Origin: Staphylococcus pettenkoferi
GTDB lineage: Bacteria > Bacillota > Bacilli > Staphylococcales > Staphylococcaceae
DNA length: 64,000 nt
Direction of reading: 5' to 3'
Assembly: GCF_002902685.1 (NCBI RefSeq)
Contig: NZ_PPRN01000028.1
Location: forward strand, 26,674 to 90,673
Below, piece after piece: positions 1 through 10,040 of this stretch. The first letter of the stretch is position 1, and each line of letters starts with the position of its first letter. The notes under the pieces were generated by a model. That model saw only the letters and a program-made list of their open reading frames with translations. It was not told the DNA's origin and made no database searches. The position numbers and the translations under genes are program-made.

Positions 1-16
1 AATCTGTCTTATTCAT
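1..16 (-). CDS. hup: DNA-binding protein HU, first codons only (cut by left edge)
   Basis: Only the start codon, four more codons and one base are inside the window; they read Met-Asn-Lys-Thr-Asp, the N-terminus of staphylococcal HU. A strong ribosome binding site (GGGAGGTG, about positions 25-32) stands at normal distance upstream. HU directly following gpsA on the same strand is the S. aureus gene order. HU is the abundant dimeric nucleoid protein that bends DNA. The call rests on five residues plus synteny. Confidence 0.7.
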
Positions 17-185
17 TACAAGTTCACCTCCCCTAGGATTGATAATGATACCTTAATATCATTATGCTATGACTTTAACACACGCATCACTGTCACTGCA
101 ATGATTTATACGCAAAATAGGCCCTGTTTATAAGAATTTTATTAAAAGTGAACCTTAATTTTATCAAAAGTGTAATTATGCTAAA
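17..185 (-). promoter_or_regulatory. hup upstream region with a palindrome and a 22-bp-spaced direct repeat
   Basis: Between gpsA and hup lie two structured signals. A hyphenated palindrome has 9-bp arms, ATAATGATA at 42-50 and TATCATTAT at 57-65, and ends about 10 bases upstream of the hup ribosome binding site. A 16-bp direct repeat (aattttatYaaaagtg shape, one mismatch) occurs at 135-150 and 157-172, copies starting exactly 22 bp apart. A weak promoter may use TTGCAG as -35 with TAAAGT as -10. I see no clear gpsA terminator, so hup may also be reached from upstream. Confidence 0.4.
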
Positions 186-1184
186 TTATTCTGCTTTTTT
201 ATCGCGACCCATTAAGTAAGCCACGCTTTGATCAACCGGCTCATCATCGAACAATACGCCATATAGCGCGTTCGTAATTGGCATATCTACATGTTGTTCT
301 TCGGCAAGATCGTGTACGGATTTGGTTGTGTAGATCCCTTCCACGACCATATTCATTTCGTTTAGAGCTTCATCTAAAGTCAAACCTTGACCCAACTTAT
401 AACCCAACGTGAAGTTACGTGAATGTGTGGATGTACAAGTTACGATGAGATCACCAATGCCTCCAAGACCTAAGAATGTCATTGGGTCAGCACCAAGCTG
501 CTCGCCCAGACGACTAATTTCAGCTAAACCTCGAGTGATAAGCGCTGCTTTCGCATTATCGCCGTAACCCATGCCAGCTACGACACCGCTAGCAATAGCA
601 ATGACGTTCTTTAAAGCGCCCCCAAGTTCTACGCCGACTAAATCTTCATTAGTGTATACACGTAGATAGTTGTTCATAAATAAATCTTGAATGAGTTGAC
701 TTACTTCTGAAGATTTGGAAGAAGCAGCAACAGTTGTCGGTTGTTTAATCACGACTTCTTCTGCGTGACTTGGACCTGATAACACACCAATACCGCCATT
801 ATGCTCAGGCGTTAATGTATCTTCAATCATCTCGGATACACGTTTGAACGTATCATTCTCGATACCTTTCGCCACGTGGATAAATGTCTTCTTACCATTT
901 ACTAAGCCGTCAATTTGACCCACGACCTCACGAATCGCTTTGGTAGGTAATGCGATTAAGTAGATATCCGCAAAGTCAACAGCTTCTTGAAGGTTTGCTG
1001 TCGCACGTATAGCTGGATTAAGTTGTGCTTCCTTTAAATAACGTGAATTCTGATGACGTTCGTTAATATCAGAAATGGATTGCTCATTCTTTCCCCACAT
1101 GAGGACACTATGGTCGTTCTCGGCTAGCACGTTAGCTAATGCTGTACCGAAACTGCCCATTCCAAATACTGTCACATTAGACAT
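186..1184 (-). CDS. gpsA: NAD(P)+-dependent glycerol-3-phosphate dehydrogenase
   Basis: Cytoplasmic enzyme reducing dihydroxyacetone phosphate to sn-glycerol 3-phosphate, the backbone of phospholipids and of teichoic acid polyglycerol phosphate. The 332-residue protein opens with the Rossmann motif GMGSFGTA (residues 8-15) and carries the conserved [11 protein letters not shown] segment with the catalytic lysine near residue 190, followed by GLGGIGDL and the TRGLAE helix of the C-terminal helical domain. Length is normal. The ATG follows a GGAGGGG ribosome binding site. It lies 15 bp downstream of der on the same strand and is probably co-transcribed with it; hup follows. Confidence 0.96.
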   Translation of the reverse strand: MSNVTVFGMGSFGTALANVLAENDHSVLMWGKNEQSISDINERHQNSRYLKEAQLNPAIRATANLQEAVDFADIYLIALPTKAIREVVGQIDGLVNGKKTFIHVAKGIENDTFKRVSEMIEDTLTPEHNGGIGVLSGPSHAEEVVIKQPTTVAASSKSSEVSQLIQDLFMNNYLRVYTNEDLVGVELGGALKNVIAIASGVVAGMGYGDNAKAALITRGLAEISRLGEQLGADPMTFLGLGGIGDLIVTCTSTHSRNFTLGYKLGQGLTLDEALNEMNMVVEGIYTTKSVHDLAEEQHVDMPITNALYGVLFDDEPVDQSVAYLMGRDKKAE

Positions 1185-1199
1185 CTCGACCCCTCCTAC

Positions 1200-2510
1200 T
1201 TAGTTTCTCTTTCTCGGTATAATGTGTACGGGTGTACCTTCAAAGCCAAATGCATCTCTGATTTGGTTCTCTAAATAACGCTTATAAGAGAAGTGCATCA
1301 ATTCGACATCGTTAACGAAGACGATGAAAGTGGGTGGTTCGATAGCCACTTGTGTTGCGTAGAAGACGTTAAGTCGTCTGCCTTTATCAGTAGGCGTTGG
1401 GTTCATCGTAATCGCATCAGTAACGACTTCGTTAAGCGTTGAGCTCTTCACACGTTTCTTATGATTAGCGCTTGCTTCATTGATATAAGGGAAGATCGTT
1501 GTTAGACGTTTGCTTTCTTTAGCTGAAACGTAAGCGATTTGCGCATAGTCCAAGAATTGGAACTCTTGGCGTACTTTATCTGTAAAACGTTTCATCGTAT
1601 TGCTGTCTTTCTCAACGGTATCCCATTTGTTCACGACAATGACAATCGCTTTACCTTCTTCGTGAGCATAGCCAGCGACACGTTTATCTTGTTCAATGAT
1701 GCCTTGCTCTGCATCAAGCACAACGAGGACCACATTAGAACGTTCAATGGCTTTCAGCGCACGTAATACAGAATACTTTTCCGTGGATTCATACACTTTC
1801 CCTTTTTTACGCATACCTGCCGTATCAATTAAGACGTAATCTTGACCTTGATAGCTATATTCTGTATCAACTGCGTCTCGTGTCGTACCTGCTACATTAG
1901 AAACGATGACACGTTCTTCACCGAGTATCGCGTTGATTAAGCTAGATTTCCCAACGTTCGGACGGCCGATGATAGATAAGCGAATGGTATCTTCATCATA
2001 AGGTTCCGGTTCTTCTTTAGGAAAATGCTTCACGACTTCATCTAGCAAGTCACCTAAGCCTAATCCATGAGAGCCTGAAATAGGATAAGGATCGCCGAAG
2101 CCGAGTGCGTAGAAATCATAAATATCATTACGCATTTCTGGGTTATCCACTTTATTCACTGCTAGCACGACAGGTTTCTTAGATTTATAAAGCATTTGAG
2201 CTACCATTTCGTCGCTTTGAGAAAGACCTTCACGTACGTTGACCATAAAGATTATGACGTCAGCTTCGTCAATCGCTATTTCAGCTTGTGCTCTAATTTG
2301 TGTTTGAAAAGGTGCATCGCCAATTTCGATGCCGCCTGTATCGATAAGATTGAATTCATGAGTGAGCCATTCTCCACTAGCATAAATTCGATCTCGGGTT
2401 ACGCCAGGTGTATCTTCAACAATCGATACACGTTCGCCCACAACCCTATTAAAAATCGTAGACTTGCCGACATTTGGACGGCCTACAATAGCTACAACAG
2501 GTTTCGTCAT
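1200..2510 (-). CDS. der: Ribosome-assembly GTPase Der (EngA)
   Basis: Essential double-G-domain GTPase needed for maturation of the 50S subunit. The 436-residue protein shows two complete GTPase modules: GRPNVGKST (about 10-18), DTGG and NKVD (about 119) in the first; GRPNVGKSS (about 182), DTAG and NKWD (about 296) in the second. A C-terminal KH-like domain runs from roughly 350 and ends in a basic tail. The tandem arrangement is diagnostic of Der. It precedes gpsA by 15 bp on the same strand and is separated from rpsA upstream by a clear terminator. Confidence 0.97.
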   Translation of the reverse strand: MTKPVVAIVGRPNVGKSTIFNRVVGERVSIVEDTPGVTRDRIYASGEWLTHEFNLIDTGGIEIGDAPFQTQIRAQAEIAIDEADVIIFMVNVREGLSQSDEMVAQMLYKSKKPVVLAVNKVDNPEMRNDIYDFYALGFGDPYPISGSHGLGLGDLLDEVVKHFPKEEPEPYDEDTIRLSIIGRPNVGKSSLINAILGEERVIVSNVAGTTRDAVDTEYSYQGQDYVLIDTAGMRKKGKVYESTEKYSVLRALKAIERSNVVLVVLDAEQGIIEQDKRVAGYAHEEGKAIVIVVNKWDTVEKDSNTMKRFTDKVRQEFQFLDYAQIAYVSAKESKRLTTIFPYINEASANHKKRVKSSTLNEVVTDAITMNPTPTDKGRRLNVFYATQVAIEPPTFIVFVNDVELMHFSYKRYLENQIRDAFGFEGTPVHIIPRKRN

Positions 2511-2662
2511 ATGGAACTTCCTCTCTACTTTAATCTATATCATTCTATCATAACGTGTAGTAAAGCTAAAGAAATACTAGAAGTACGTCCGCCTCATTAA
2601 TTATCTGGATTTAAGATAAATATAGCTCCTTGAGTATCTAGAAGGCAAAATAGCGGAATATC

Positions 2663-2693
2663 AAAAAACGGTTGGTGACATCATCACCAACCG
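2663..2693 (-). terminator. rpsA terminator
   Basis: Perfect 10-bp stem, CGGTTGGTGA paired with TCACCAACCG (2669-2678 with 2684-2693), followed on the minus strand by six T residues. It lies 28 bases past the rpsA stop and before der, so it should end most rpsA transcripts. Confidence 0.85.
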
Positions 2694-2720
2694 CTTTACA
2701 GAGCTATAAATCATTCAACA

Positions 2721-3902
2721 TTAGAATTTAAAGTCTTTCAATTTATCTCCGAAGACATCACCGATTGTAGGATTGTCTTCGTCTTCTGATTTACTTGAAA
2801 GGTAACTTTCAGTAGTTTCTTCATCACTTTCGATAACGTCTTCAGCTGGGAGAGTTGCTTTAATTGAAAGTGAAATACGTTCTTCATCTACATTGATACC
2901 AAGGATTTTCACTGAAACAGCTTGTCCTGGTTCTAATACTTCGCTTGGAGTACCGATGTGTTTGTGACTGATTTCTGAAATGTGCACAAGGCCTTGTACA
3001 CCAGCACTGATTTCAACGAATGCACCGAAGTTAACGAGACGTACTACAGTACCTTCGATAGTGTCACCTTCGTTAAATTGTCCTTTAATCGCTTCAAATG
3101 GACTTGGTAACGTATCTTTAATAGATAGAGAAATACGTTCGTTCTCTTTATCTACAGATTTCACTTTAACTTTAACTTCGTCACCGATAGATACGGCATC
3201 TTCAGGTTTTTCAACATGCTCATGAGATAATTCAGATACGTGAACTAAACCGTCAACGCCACCGATATCAACGAATGCACCAAAGTTAGTTAAGCGAGCA
3301 ATCTTACCGTCGATAACGTCGCCTTCTTGTAGCGAATCAAATAATTTTTCTTTTTTCTCAGCATTTTCAAGCTCTTCTACAGCTTTATGACTTAAGATTA
3401 CACGATTGTTTGCTGGGTCAAGTTCTTCTACTTTTAATTTTAAAGTTTGACCTTCATAGTCTGAGAAATCTTCGATATATTCAGTTGAAATTAATGAAGC
3501 AGGTACGAAACCACGTTGGCCTACGTCTACAACTAAGCCACCTTTAACTACTTCAGTAACTTCTGCTTCAATTGTTTCATTGTTATCAAGTTTTTCTTGT
3601 AAAAACTCATAAGATTTTTCAGTCTCTAATTGACGTTTAGATAAAATATAAGCACCTGTTTCGTTCTCATCGTCAATTTCGATTTTAGTTACGTAAGCAC
3701 CAATTTCGTCGCCTACTTTAACTGCTTCTTTAGGGTCATCAATACGGTGTGTAGATAATTGGCTAATAGGGATAATACCATTAAATTTACCACCGTTCAC
3801 ATGTACGATTACTTGCTTATCTTCAATCTCTTGTACCTCAGCAGTAACCTTGTCTCCCTCTTTAATGTCTGTAATCATCGATTCATTGAATTCTTCAGTC
3901 AT
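2721..3902 (-). CDS. rpsA: Ribosomal protein S1 homologue
   Basis: RNA-binding S1-family protein with four S1 OB-fold repeats (about residues 12-80, 95-165, 185-255 and 270-345), as usual in Firmicutes, rather than the six of proteobacterial S1. Repeated GxxVxGxVxxxxxxGAFVxI patterns are plain in repeats three and four. I chose the ATG at 3902 (MTEEFNES, 393 residues): a perfect AAGGAGG lies just before it, while an in-frame ATG at 3923 would place that site inside the gene. A TTGACA at 3958-3963 is a good -35 hexamer, but its -10 is weak. The acidic C-terminal tail is typical. Confidence 0.94.
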   Translation of the reverse strand: MTEEFNESMITDIKEGDKVTAEVQEIEDKQVIVHVNGGKFNGIIPISQLSTHRIDDPKEAVKVGDEIGAYVTKIEIDDENETGAYILSKRQLETEKSYEFLQEKLDNNETIEAEVTEVVKGGLVVDVGQRGFVPASLISTEYIEDFSDYEGQTLKLKVEELDPANNRVILSHKAVEELENAEKKEKLFDSLQEGDVIDGKIARLTNFGAFVDIGGVDGLVHVSELSHEHVEKPEDAVSIGDEVKVKVKSVDKENERISLSIKDTLPSPFEAIKGQFNEGDTIEGTVVRLVNFGAFVEISAGVQGLVHISEISHKHIGTPSEVLEPGQAVSVKILGINVDEERISLSIKATLPAEDVIESDEETTESYLSSKSEDEDNPTIGDVFGDKLKDFKF

Positions 3903-4153
3903 CTTGTCTGCCTCCTTATACACTACATAGTTATAACATCTTATAATCAGACAGAATTGTCAAGAAATTCCCCTTTATCGCGGGAATTCTATGCTAGCGC
4001 ATTTATAAATTATGATCTATGTGTGAATGCTGTCTCAAATTATTTAATAATGAATTCTATGACTCAATTTCCACACCTTTACTTATATCATATACCCCAC
4101 TTTGACACGTCTATAAACGTCTTTTGGGAGATTAATTCGCTATTTCGACTAAC

Positions 4154-4858
<705 letters not shown>

Positions 4859-4891
4859 TTAAGGTAAGTTATTTATAGGAGGAATACCCAC

Positions 4892-5860
4892 ATGAAGCAA
4901 CTTCTTGTTATCCACACTGGTGGTACGATTAGCATGTCCCAGAATGAAGCGAATCAGGTTACGACGAATGACGTAAACCCTATTTCAAGTCAACAAGAAA
5001 TGATTCGTCGTTACGCACAAATTGATGAACGGATGCCTTTTAACGTCCCTTCCCCACACATGAATACGGAATACGTGAGTCAACTCAAAGATATGATTAT
5101 TCAAGCTGAACAAGACGCGAAATATGATGGCTATGTCATCACTCACGGCACAGATACGTTAGAAGAGACCGCTTTCTTACTCGATTTGACATTAGATGTT
5201 TCCAAACCCATTGTACTTACTGGAGCGATGCGTTCTTCAAACGAAATCGGTGCAGACGGCTTATATAATTATATGAGTGCGATACGTGTCGCAGCGAATG
5301 ATGATGCCTATGATAAAGGTGTGATGGTCGTTTTTAATGACGAAATTCACACAGCACGCAATGTGACTAAAACACATACCTCAAATACAAATACGTTCCA
5401 AAGTCCGAGTCATGGCCCTTTGGGTATGGTGACAAAGACAAGTGTGCAGTTCTTTCATACGCCTTATCAGCAACATGTATACCCGTCTATCAATAGTCAG
5501 TTGAATGTACCTTTAATCAAGGCTTACATGGGTATGCCGAGTGATGTCTTACACTATTATGCTGAACGTAAGGTAGATGGCATAGTAATCGAAGCATTAG
5601 GCCAAGGTAATTTACCTCCGAGTGCGCTAGCTGGTATAGATGCTTGCTTAGCTCAAGACATACCAATCGTGTTGGTCTCTCGTTCAACGAAAGGTATCGT
5701 TGCGCCTATTTATAGTTACGAAGGTGGCGGCGTTGATTTAGAACAAAGAGGTGTCATATTCTCTAACGGTTTGAATGGCCCTAAAGCTCGACTCAAATTA
5801 TTGGTTGGTTTAAGCAATCACCTTGATTATGACAGTCTTACTACATATTTTAATAGTTAA
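4892..5860 (+). CDS. ansA: L-asparaginase, cytoplasmic type I-like
   Basis: Hydrolyses L-asparagine to aspartate and ammonia. The 322-residue protein carries both catalytic threonine signatures of the family: HTGGTISM (about 8-15) and the HGTDTLEETA loop (about 88-97). No signal peptide is visible, pointing to the cytoplasmic form. The ATG is preceded by AGGAGGAA. It is transcribed alone, divergent from cmk and convergent with ypdA, and ends before a bidirectional terminator. Confidence 0.93.
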   Translation: MKQLLVIHTGGTISMSQNEANQVTTNDVNPISSQQEMIRRYAQIDERMPFNVPSPHMNTEYVSQLKDMIIQAEQDAKYDGYVITHGTDTLEETAFLLDLTLDVSKPIVLTGAMRSSNEIGADGLYNYMSAIRVAANDDAYDKGVMVVFNDEIHTARNVTKTHTSNTNTFQSPSHGPLGMVTKTSVQFFHTPYQQHVYPSINSQLNVPLIKAYMGMPSDVLHYYAERKVDGIVIEALGQGNLPPSALAGIDACLAQDIPIVLVSRSTKGIVAPIYSYEGGGVDLEQRGVIFSNGLNGPKARLKLLVGLSNHLDYDSLTTYFNS

Positions 5861-5937
5861 CGGTTTTAGGTTTTAGAAGATAAAATGCGTGTCAGAGTAT
5901 AATAACTCGCACTGTTAACAACAATATGATACGAAGA

Positions 5938-5980
5938 AAGCCATAAGCTGAAGTGCGCAAAGTCACTTAGCTTATGGCTT
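5938..5980. terminator. Bidirectional terminator between ansA and ypdA
   Basis: Long inverted repeat, AAGCCATAAGCT plus an inner GAAGTG segment, paired with CACTTAGCTTATGGCTT. A-rich bases on the left and T-rich bases on the right let it serve both convergent genes. Confidence 0.8.
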
Positions 5981-5998
5981 ATTTTATAAGTTGAGAAA

Positions 5999-6985
5999 TT
6001 ATGATTCGAGCGGCGTTTGCTTTTTAGCTAAAATACTTTGAGTGATGATGCCGCCGTGATATTTACCATTTTCAATAAAAATCGTATTGGCATCGTTACC
6101 TGCTGCGATAACACCAGCAATAAAGCAGTTCTCAACATTTGTCTCAAACGTTTCACGGTTATAAACAGGCGCTGTACCGTATTCGTTAGTATGAATATCA
6201 ATGCCGATAGATTGTAAGAAATCATAGTCTGGATGGTAACCAATCATCGCAAAGACATGATCGTTAGGAATTTCGTGTGTTTCGCCCTCTTGTTCGTAAA
6301 CCACGCTATCTTCAGTGATACGTGTCACATTGGCGTTGAAGTGCATGTCGATCTTCTCATGTCTTACGAGAGATTCGAAGTTAGGTAAGATCCATGGTTT
6401 AATCGCTTTAGGATAATGATCACCACGATATAGAACCGTTACATTCGCGCCAGCTTTCTCCAGTTCGAGTGCTGCGTCGACTGCTGAGTTCTTACCACCG
6501 ATAATGGCAACATCTTGGTTGAAGAATGGATGCGCTTCTTTGAAGTAATGAGAGACTTTAGATAATTCTGCTCCTTCGACTTCAAGCGTGTTATGTTGAC
6601 CGTAGTAACCTGTTGCCACAGTTAAGAAGCGAGACTGATAAACGCCCTTCGTTGTTGTAATCGTAAAACGGTTGTCCACTTTATTGACTTTCAATACTTC
6701 TTCAAATGGATTGACGCGTAATTGGTGATGTTTGACTACTTCACGATAGTAAACGAGCGCCTGATTACGACGTGGTTTACTTTCTTCAACGATAAACGGA
6801 ATATCGCCTATGCTTAATTTATCACTAGATGAGAAGAATGTTTGATGTGTAGGATAATTATAAATAGCTTCAACTACATTGCCTTTTTCAATGACAAGTG
6901 TATCGATACCTTTTTTCTTTTGTTCAATTGCAGCGCTTAGACCACAAGGGCCGCCACCGATAATAATACTTTCTACTGTTTCCAT
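5999..6985 (-). CDS. ypdA: YpdA-family bacillithiol disulfide reductase
   Basis: FAD-dependent, NADPH-using oxidoreductase that reduces bacillithiol disulfide. It has an N-terminal FAD motif GGGPCGLSAA (about 10-19 of 328) with the cysteine typical of YpdA, and a second Rossmann motif (IIGGKNSAVDAALE, about 165-178) for NADPH. The start is placed at the ATG at 6985 (METVES), eight bases after AAAGGAGGG; the longer frame from a GTG at 7009 would begin upstream of that site. A bacilliredoxin of the same pathway is encoded at 31.5-31.9 kb. Confidence 0.92.
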   Translation of the reverse strand: METVESIIIGGGPCGLSAAIEQKKKGIDTLVIEKGNVVEAIYNYPTHQTFFSSSDKLSIGDIPFIVEESKPRRNQALVYYREVVKHHQLRVNPFEEVLKVNKVDNRFTITTTKGVYQSRFLTVATGYYGQHNTLEVEGAELSKVSHYFKEAHPFFNQDVAIIGGKNSAVDAALELEKAGANVTVLYRGDHYPKAIKPWILPNFESLVRHEKIDMHFNANVTRITEDSVVYEQEGETHEIPNDHVFAMIGYHPDYDFLQSIGIDIHTNEYGTAPVYNRETFETNVENCFIAGVIAAGNDANTIFIENGKYHGGIITQSILAKKQTPLES

Positions 6986-7185
6986 AACAGTTAGCCCTCC
7001 TTTTACCACTCATCTATTATACCAGTACATTTATTAAAACCAAATGATTGATTTGTGAACAATATAGATATGTAATTGAAAGGAGCTCAGTTGCGATAAT
7101 GCCAGTTAATTGAAGAACGGACAAACCACTTTATGAGTTACATGAAAAGCGGTGTATGCAACGATAGCTCGAGATAATTTCTCAA

Positions 7186-7226
7186 CAAAAAAAGTGAGAC
7201 AGAAAGCGCGATACTTTCTATCTCAC
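7186..7226 (-). terminator. ebpS terminator
   Basis: Stem GTGAGACAGAAAG (7194-7206) with CTTTCTATCTCAC (7214-7226), one mismatch, followed by a T7 run on the minus strand. It lies 16 bases after the ebpS stop. Confidence 0.85.
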
Positions 7227-7241
7227 TCGGCCTCATATCTA

Positions 7242-8513
7242 TTATTGAGGAATAACTAAACGTTGACCGTTATGAATGTTGTTACCTTGGATGTTGTTGG
7301 CTTTACGGATTTTTTCAACGTTTTCTGGTGAACCGTTACCGTAATATTGGATTGCAATACGGTATAAGTTTTGACCTTGTACTACGTGAGTACGTTGGCC
7401 ATTAGAATTTGTAGATTGGCTACCGTTTTGACCTTGACCATTTTGTTGGCCATTAGAGTTGCCATTTTGACCTTGGTTTTGGCCGTTGTTAGCAGTAGCT
7501 TGACCATTTTGTTGACCATTGTTTTGTGATTGGTCATTACCTTGGTTACCATTGTTGTTGTTAGCAGTAGCGTTGTTATCACTGTCATTGTCGCCTGCTG
7601 CTTTATCTTTATCAGACTTATCTTTATCTGCTTTATCCTTGTCAGATTTATCTTTGTCGCTGTCTTTATCAGATTTGCTGTCGTTAGATTTCTTATCTTT
7701 ATCAGATTTATTTGTATCGTGGTTGGCTGTTTTATTATCATTGTGACTCTTATGATCATTATGATTTAATGCCATACCACCAAAGATAGCAAGTGCTGCT
7801 AAGATCAGAATTGCAGCGATGATTGGTAATAAGATACCAAGTAAGCCTTTTTTCTTCTTACCATCGCGATGATCATTATGCTTAGGATCTTTGTTATGAC
7901 CGTGGTTAGAAGCAGCTTTAGCAGTTCCAGCTGCACCTGCACCCGCAGCGCCAGCGCCTGCCGCTCCAGCAGCTTTCTTACCAGTACTACCTTTATCATT
8001 AGGTGATTTGTTTGATGATTTCGCATCATGTTTATCACCTTTATGGTTATCGTGAAGTTTCTTTGCACCTACTGCACTTGCACCTGCCGCAGCAGTACCA
8101 CCAGCAACAGCGGCACCTTTCTTACCTTTATTGGATTTCTCTTCACGACGCGCTTTCTCTTCTTCAGTTAATCTGTTGTCATCAGTCATCTTACTTGCAT
8201 CTTGACGTTCTGTAGAAGATTCAGCGCCTTGATGACGTGTCTGTTGAGCTGAGCTTTCATGATTGCGATCATGTTTGTCATCAGCTACAGCATGATCTTC
8301 ATGTTGTGTGTGTTCATCATGGTCGTTCTGATTTGTCGCTTTATCTCTACGACGTTGGCGACGTTGCGCATTACGTGGCGGGAATTGTTCGTCCGCGTGA
8401 TCTTTAACATCGTCCTTATGGTCTTCGACAGTTTCTTTAACATCGTCTTGATGTTTGTCAGCGTCGATAGACTGACGATTCTTTTCAAATTCGTCTCTAA
8501 AGTTATTGGACAC
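7242..8513 (-). CDS. ebpS: Elastin-binding protein EbpS-like, LysM surface protein
   Basis: Membrane-anchored surface protein of 423 residues (S. aureus EbpS is 486). In order: a highly charged N-terminus with FEKNRQSID and [15 protein letters not shown], a long hydrophilic region, an Ala/Gly-rich stretch, one hydrophobic segment (about residues 224-250), an Asp/Lys/Ser repeat region, an Asn/Gln/Gly-rich linker, and a C-terminal LysM (about 375-423, [11 protein letters not shown]). The start is taken as the GTG at 8513 (MSNNF) because AAAGGATGAG lies just before it. The hexamer reported to bind elastin in S. aureus (TNSHQD) reads ADKHQD here, so elastin binding cannot be assumed. Confidence 0.9.
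   Translation of the reverse strand: MSNNFRDEFEKNRQSIDADKHQDDVKETVEDHKDDVKDHADEQFPPRNAQRRQRRRDKATNQNDHDEHTQHEDHAVADDKHDRNHESSAQQTRHQGAESSTERQDASKMTDDNRLTEEEKARREEKSNKGKKGAAVAGGTAAAGASAVGAKKLHDNHKGDKHDAKSSNKSPNDKGSTGKKAAGAAGAGAAGAGAAGTAKAASNHGHNKDPKHNDHRDGKKKKGLLGILLPIIAAILILAALAIFGGMALNHNDHKSHNDNKTANHDTNKSDKDKKSNDSKSDKDSDKDKSDKDKADKDKSDKDKAAGDNDSDNNATANNNNGNQGNDQSQNNGQQNGQATANNGQNQGQNGNSNGQQNGQGQNGSQSTNSNGQRTHVVQGQNLYRIAIQYYGNGSPENVEKIRKANNIQGNNIHNGQRLVIPQ
7600..7710 (-). repeat. Asp/Lys/Ser coding repeat in ebpS
   Basis: Degenerate tandem repeats encoding [10 protein letters not shown] units, built from GAT/GAC, AAA/AAG and TCT codons. Reading the other strand gives a spurious open frame of [11 protein letters not shown] type. 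Such simple repeats commonly vary in number between strains. Confidence 0.7.
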
Positions 8514-8660
8514 AAGTCTCATCCTTTCTATGTAGTGTGTTATTATCTCTTGTTTATACTGTATACCCTATGTGCACAGAGATATGTATAAAAAAGCACG
8601 AAATATGCTAACTAAATAGTATTATAGCTCTAAACCCCGTCATATCAAAGCGGAAACATG

Positions 8661-10040
8661 TTATTCAAATAAATTATTTAGTTTTTCAACATATGTCATT
8701 TGTCTTTTTACCTTTTTACGGTTGAGAATGGATAGAAATTCAAAGTTCGTGTCATTGTCACAGCAAATACTTGGACGTTGAGTAAGCGTTTCGGAAAAAT
8801 AATTGAGTAAAAAGGCGCGTCGACACGACGTTAAATGCTTATACTGCATCATTTTTTGATAACCGAATTGTTTACGCTTTGAAGCGGTATTAAAAATCTC
8901 ATTAATTTCATCATATTGATAGCGCATTAATAAAGTCTCGATAATGTTACTTTTAAAATCATCGAGAAGTTGTCCTTGCTGATGAAGCTGAAGATCTTCT
9001 TCAAGAATCGCGTCGCTAAACAGAATTGTCTCAAGAAGAAACGCATCATCAGGTTGAAATAAACTGATCGCTTGGCTCGGCTGGCCATCTCGTCCTGCCC
9101 GACCAATCTCTTGTAGATAACTGGATGGGCTCGGTGAGAGATGAAAATGGATAACTGTACGAATATCTGGTTTATTAACGCCCATACCGAAAGCGCTAGT
9201 TGCAACGATAATAGGAATATGATTCTGAATAAATTGATCTTGAACGGTTTGACGTTCTTGATAACTCAAATCGCCATGATAGATGCCTGTTAAGTACCCT
9301 TCTTGATAAATCGCACGAGCGAGTTGCAAACACATCTTCTTGCTCGAGACATATATGATCGTCGGTCCTGAATGTTCGATAAACTCAAGTAGCCAGTCAA
9401 TCTTCTGTTGTTCATCTTGAAAGTTAAAATGCGTAAAACTAATATTGTCACGGTTCATCGTTGTCTTAACGACTTTGAATCGACGGTTAAGTATGTGTTT
9501 GAGATCCATCTCTAAACTTGGTGGTGCCGTTGCTGTTAAAGCGAGTATAGGCGTTTGCGGATAACGATCAGTAAGCTGACCTATCAAGGCATAATGCGGT
9601 CTGAAATCATAACCCCATTCAGATAAACAATGTGCCTCATCTAAAACAATTAAGCCGAAATGAATATTTTTCAATAACTTCATTCGGTGAGATTGCAGAA
9701 TAAATTCCGGACTGAGAAAGATAAATCGACTATGCGGTAACATCTTTATATTCTGGTATCGCTCAGATTCATTCATACCTGAATGAATGTAACATACACG
9801 TGATTCACCTTGCGCTTTCAGTTGCATCACTTGATCATCCATGAGTGAAATTAAGGGCGAAATAATCAAGGTAGGTTGTTGCTTGATATACGTGGGCAGT
9901 TGATAACATAGACTTTTACCACTACCTGTGGGCAAGATGCCTAGCGTATGTTGGCCGTTGAGAATAGACTGAACCACCTCAGCTTGACCTGGCTTAAATT
10001 GTTCAAAGCCGAAATAGGCTTTAAGTGCTTGCTTTAACAC
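8661..10040 (-). CDS. recQ: RecQ-family ATP-dependent DNA helicase, short form
   Basis: 3'-5' superfamily 2 helicase in recombination and repair. The 459-residue protein has Walker A LPTGSGKSLC (about 36-45), the DEAH box LDEAHCLSEWG (about 133), TATAPP, and the motif VI block QEIGRAGRDGQPS. The C-terminus stops after the RecQ zinc-binding region, with no winged-helix or HRDC domain, as in Bacillus RecS. Of the usual four zinc cysteines I see only a single C and a CC pair, with the next position an Asp (CCDND). The start is a GTG at 10040 after GAGGGG and overlaps the upstream gene by 20 bp, suggesting coupled translation. Confidence 0.93.
   Translation of the reverse strand: MLKQALKAYFGFEQFKPGQAEVVQSILNGQHTLGILPTGSGKSLCYQLPTYIKQQPTLIISPLISLMDDQVMQLKAQGESRVCYIHSGMNESERYQNIKMLPHSRFIFLSPEFILQSHRMKLLKNIHFGLIVLDEAHCLSEWGYDFRPHYALIGQLTDRYPQTPILALTATAPPSLEMDLKHILNRRFKVVKTTMNRDNISFTHFNFQDEQQKIDWLLEFIEHSGPTIIYVSSKKMCLQLARAIYQEGYLTGIYHGDLSYQERQTVQDQFIQNHIPIIVATSAFGMGVNKPDIRTVIHFHLSPSPSSYLQEIGRAGRDGQPSQAISLFQPDDAFLLETILFSDAILEEDLQLHQQGQLLDDFKSNIIETLLMRYQYDEINEIFNTASKRKQFGYQKMMQYKHLTSCRRAFLLNYFSETLTQRPSICCDNDTNFEFLSILNRKKVKRQMTYVEKLNNLFE

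Noticed and set aside
3966..3990. AATTCCC/GGGAATT inverted repeat upstream of rpsA as S1 autoregulatory site
   Set aside because: Short stem upstream of the -35 hexamer; no evidence that it is even transcribed with rpsA.
7082..7172. Inverted GAGCT..GTTGC / GCAAC..AGCTC between ypdA and ebpS
   Set aside because: Short, interrupted arms with a 60-base loop; no supporting signal.
7519..7769. Open frames opposite the ebpS Asp/Lys repeat ([15 protein letters not shown] protein)
   Set aside because: Low-complexity mirror of the repeat coding strand, without a ribosome binding site; ebpS is clearly the real gene.
8259..8591. 110-codon open frame on the plus strand over the ebpS start
   Set aside because: Antisense to conserved ebpS sequence, no recognisable domain and no translation signals.
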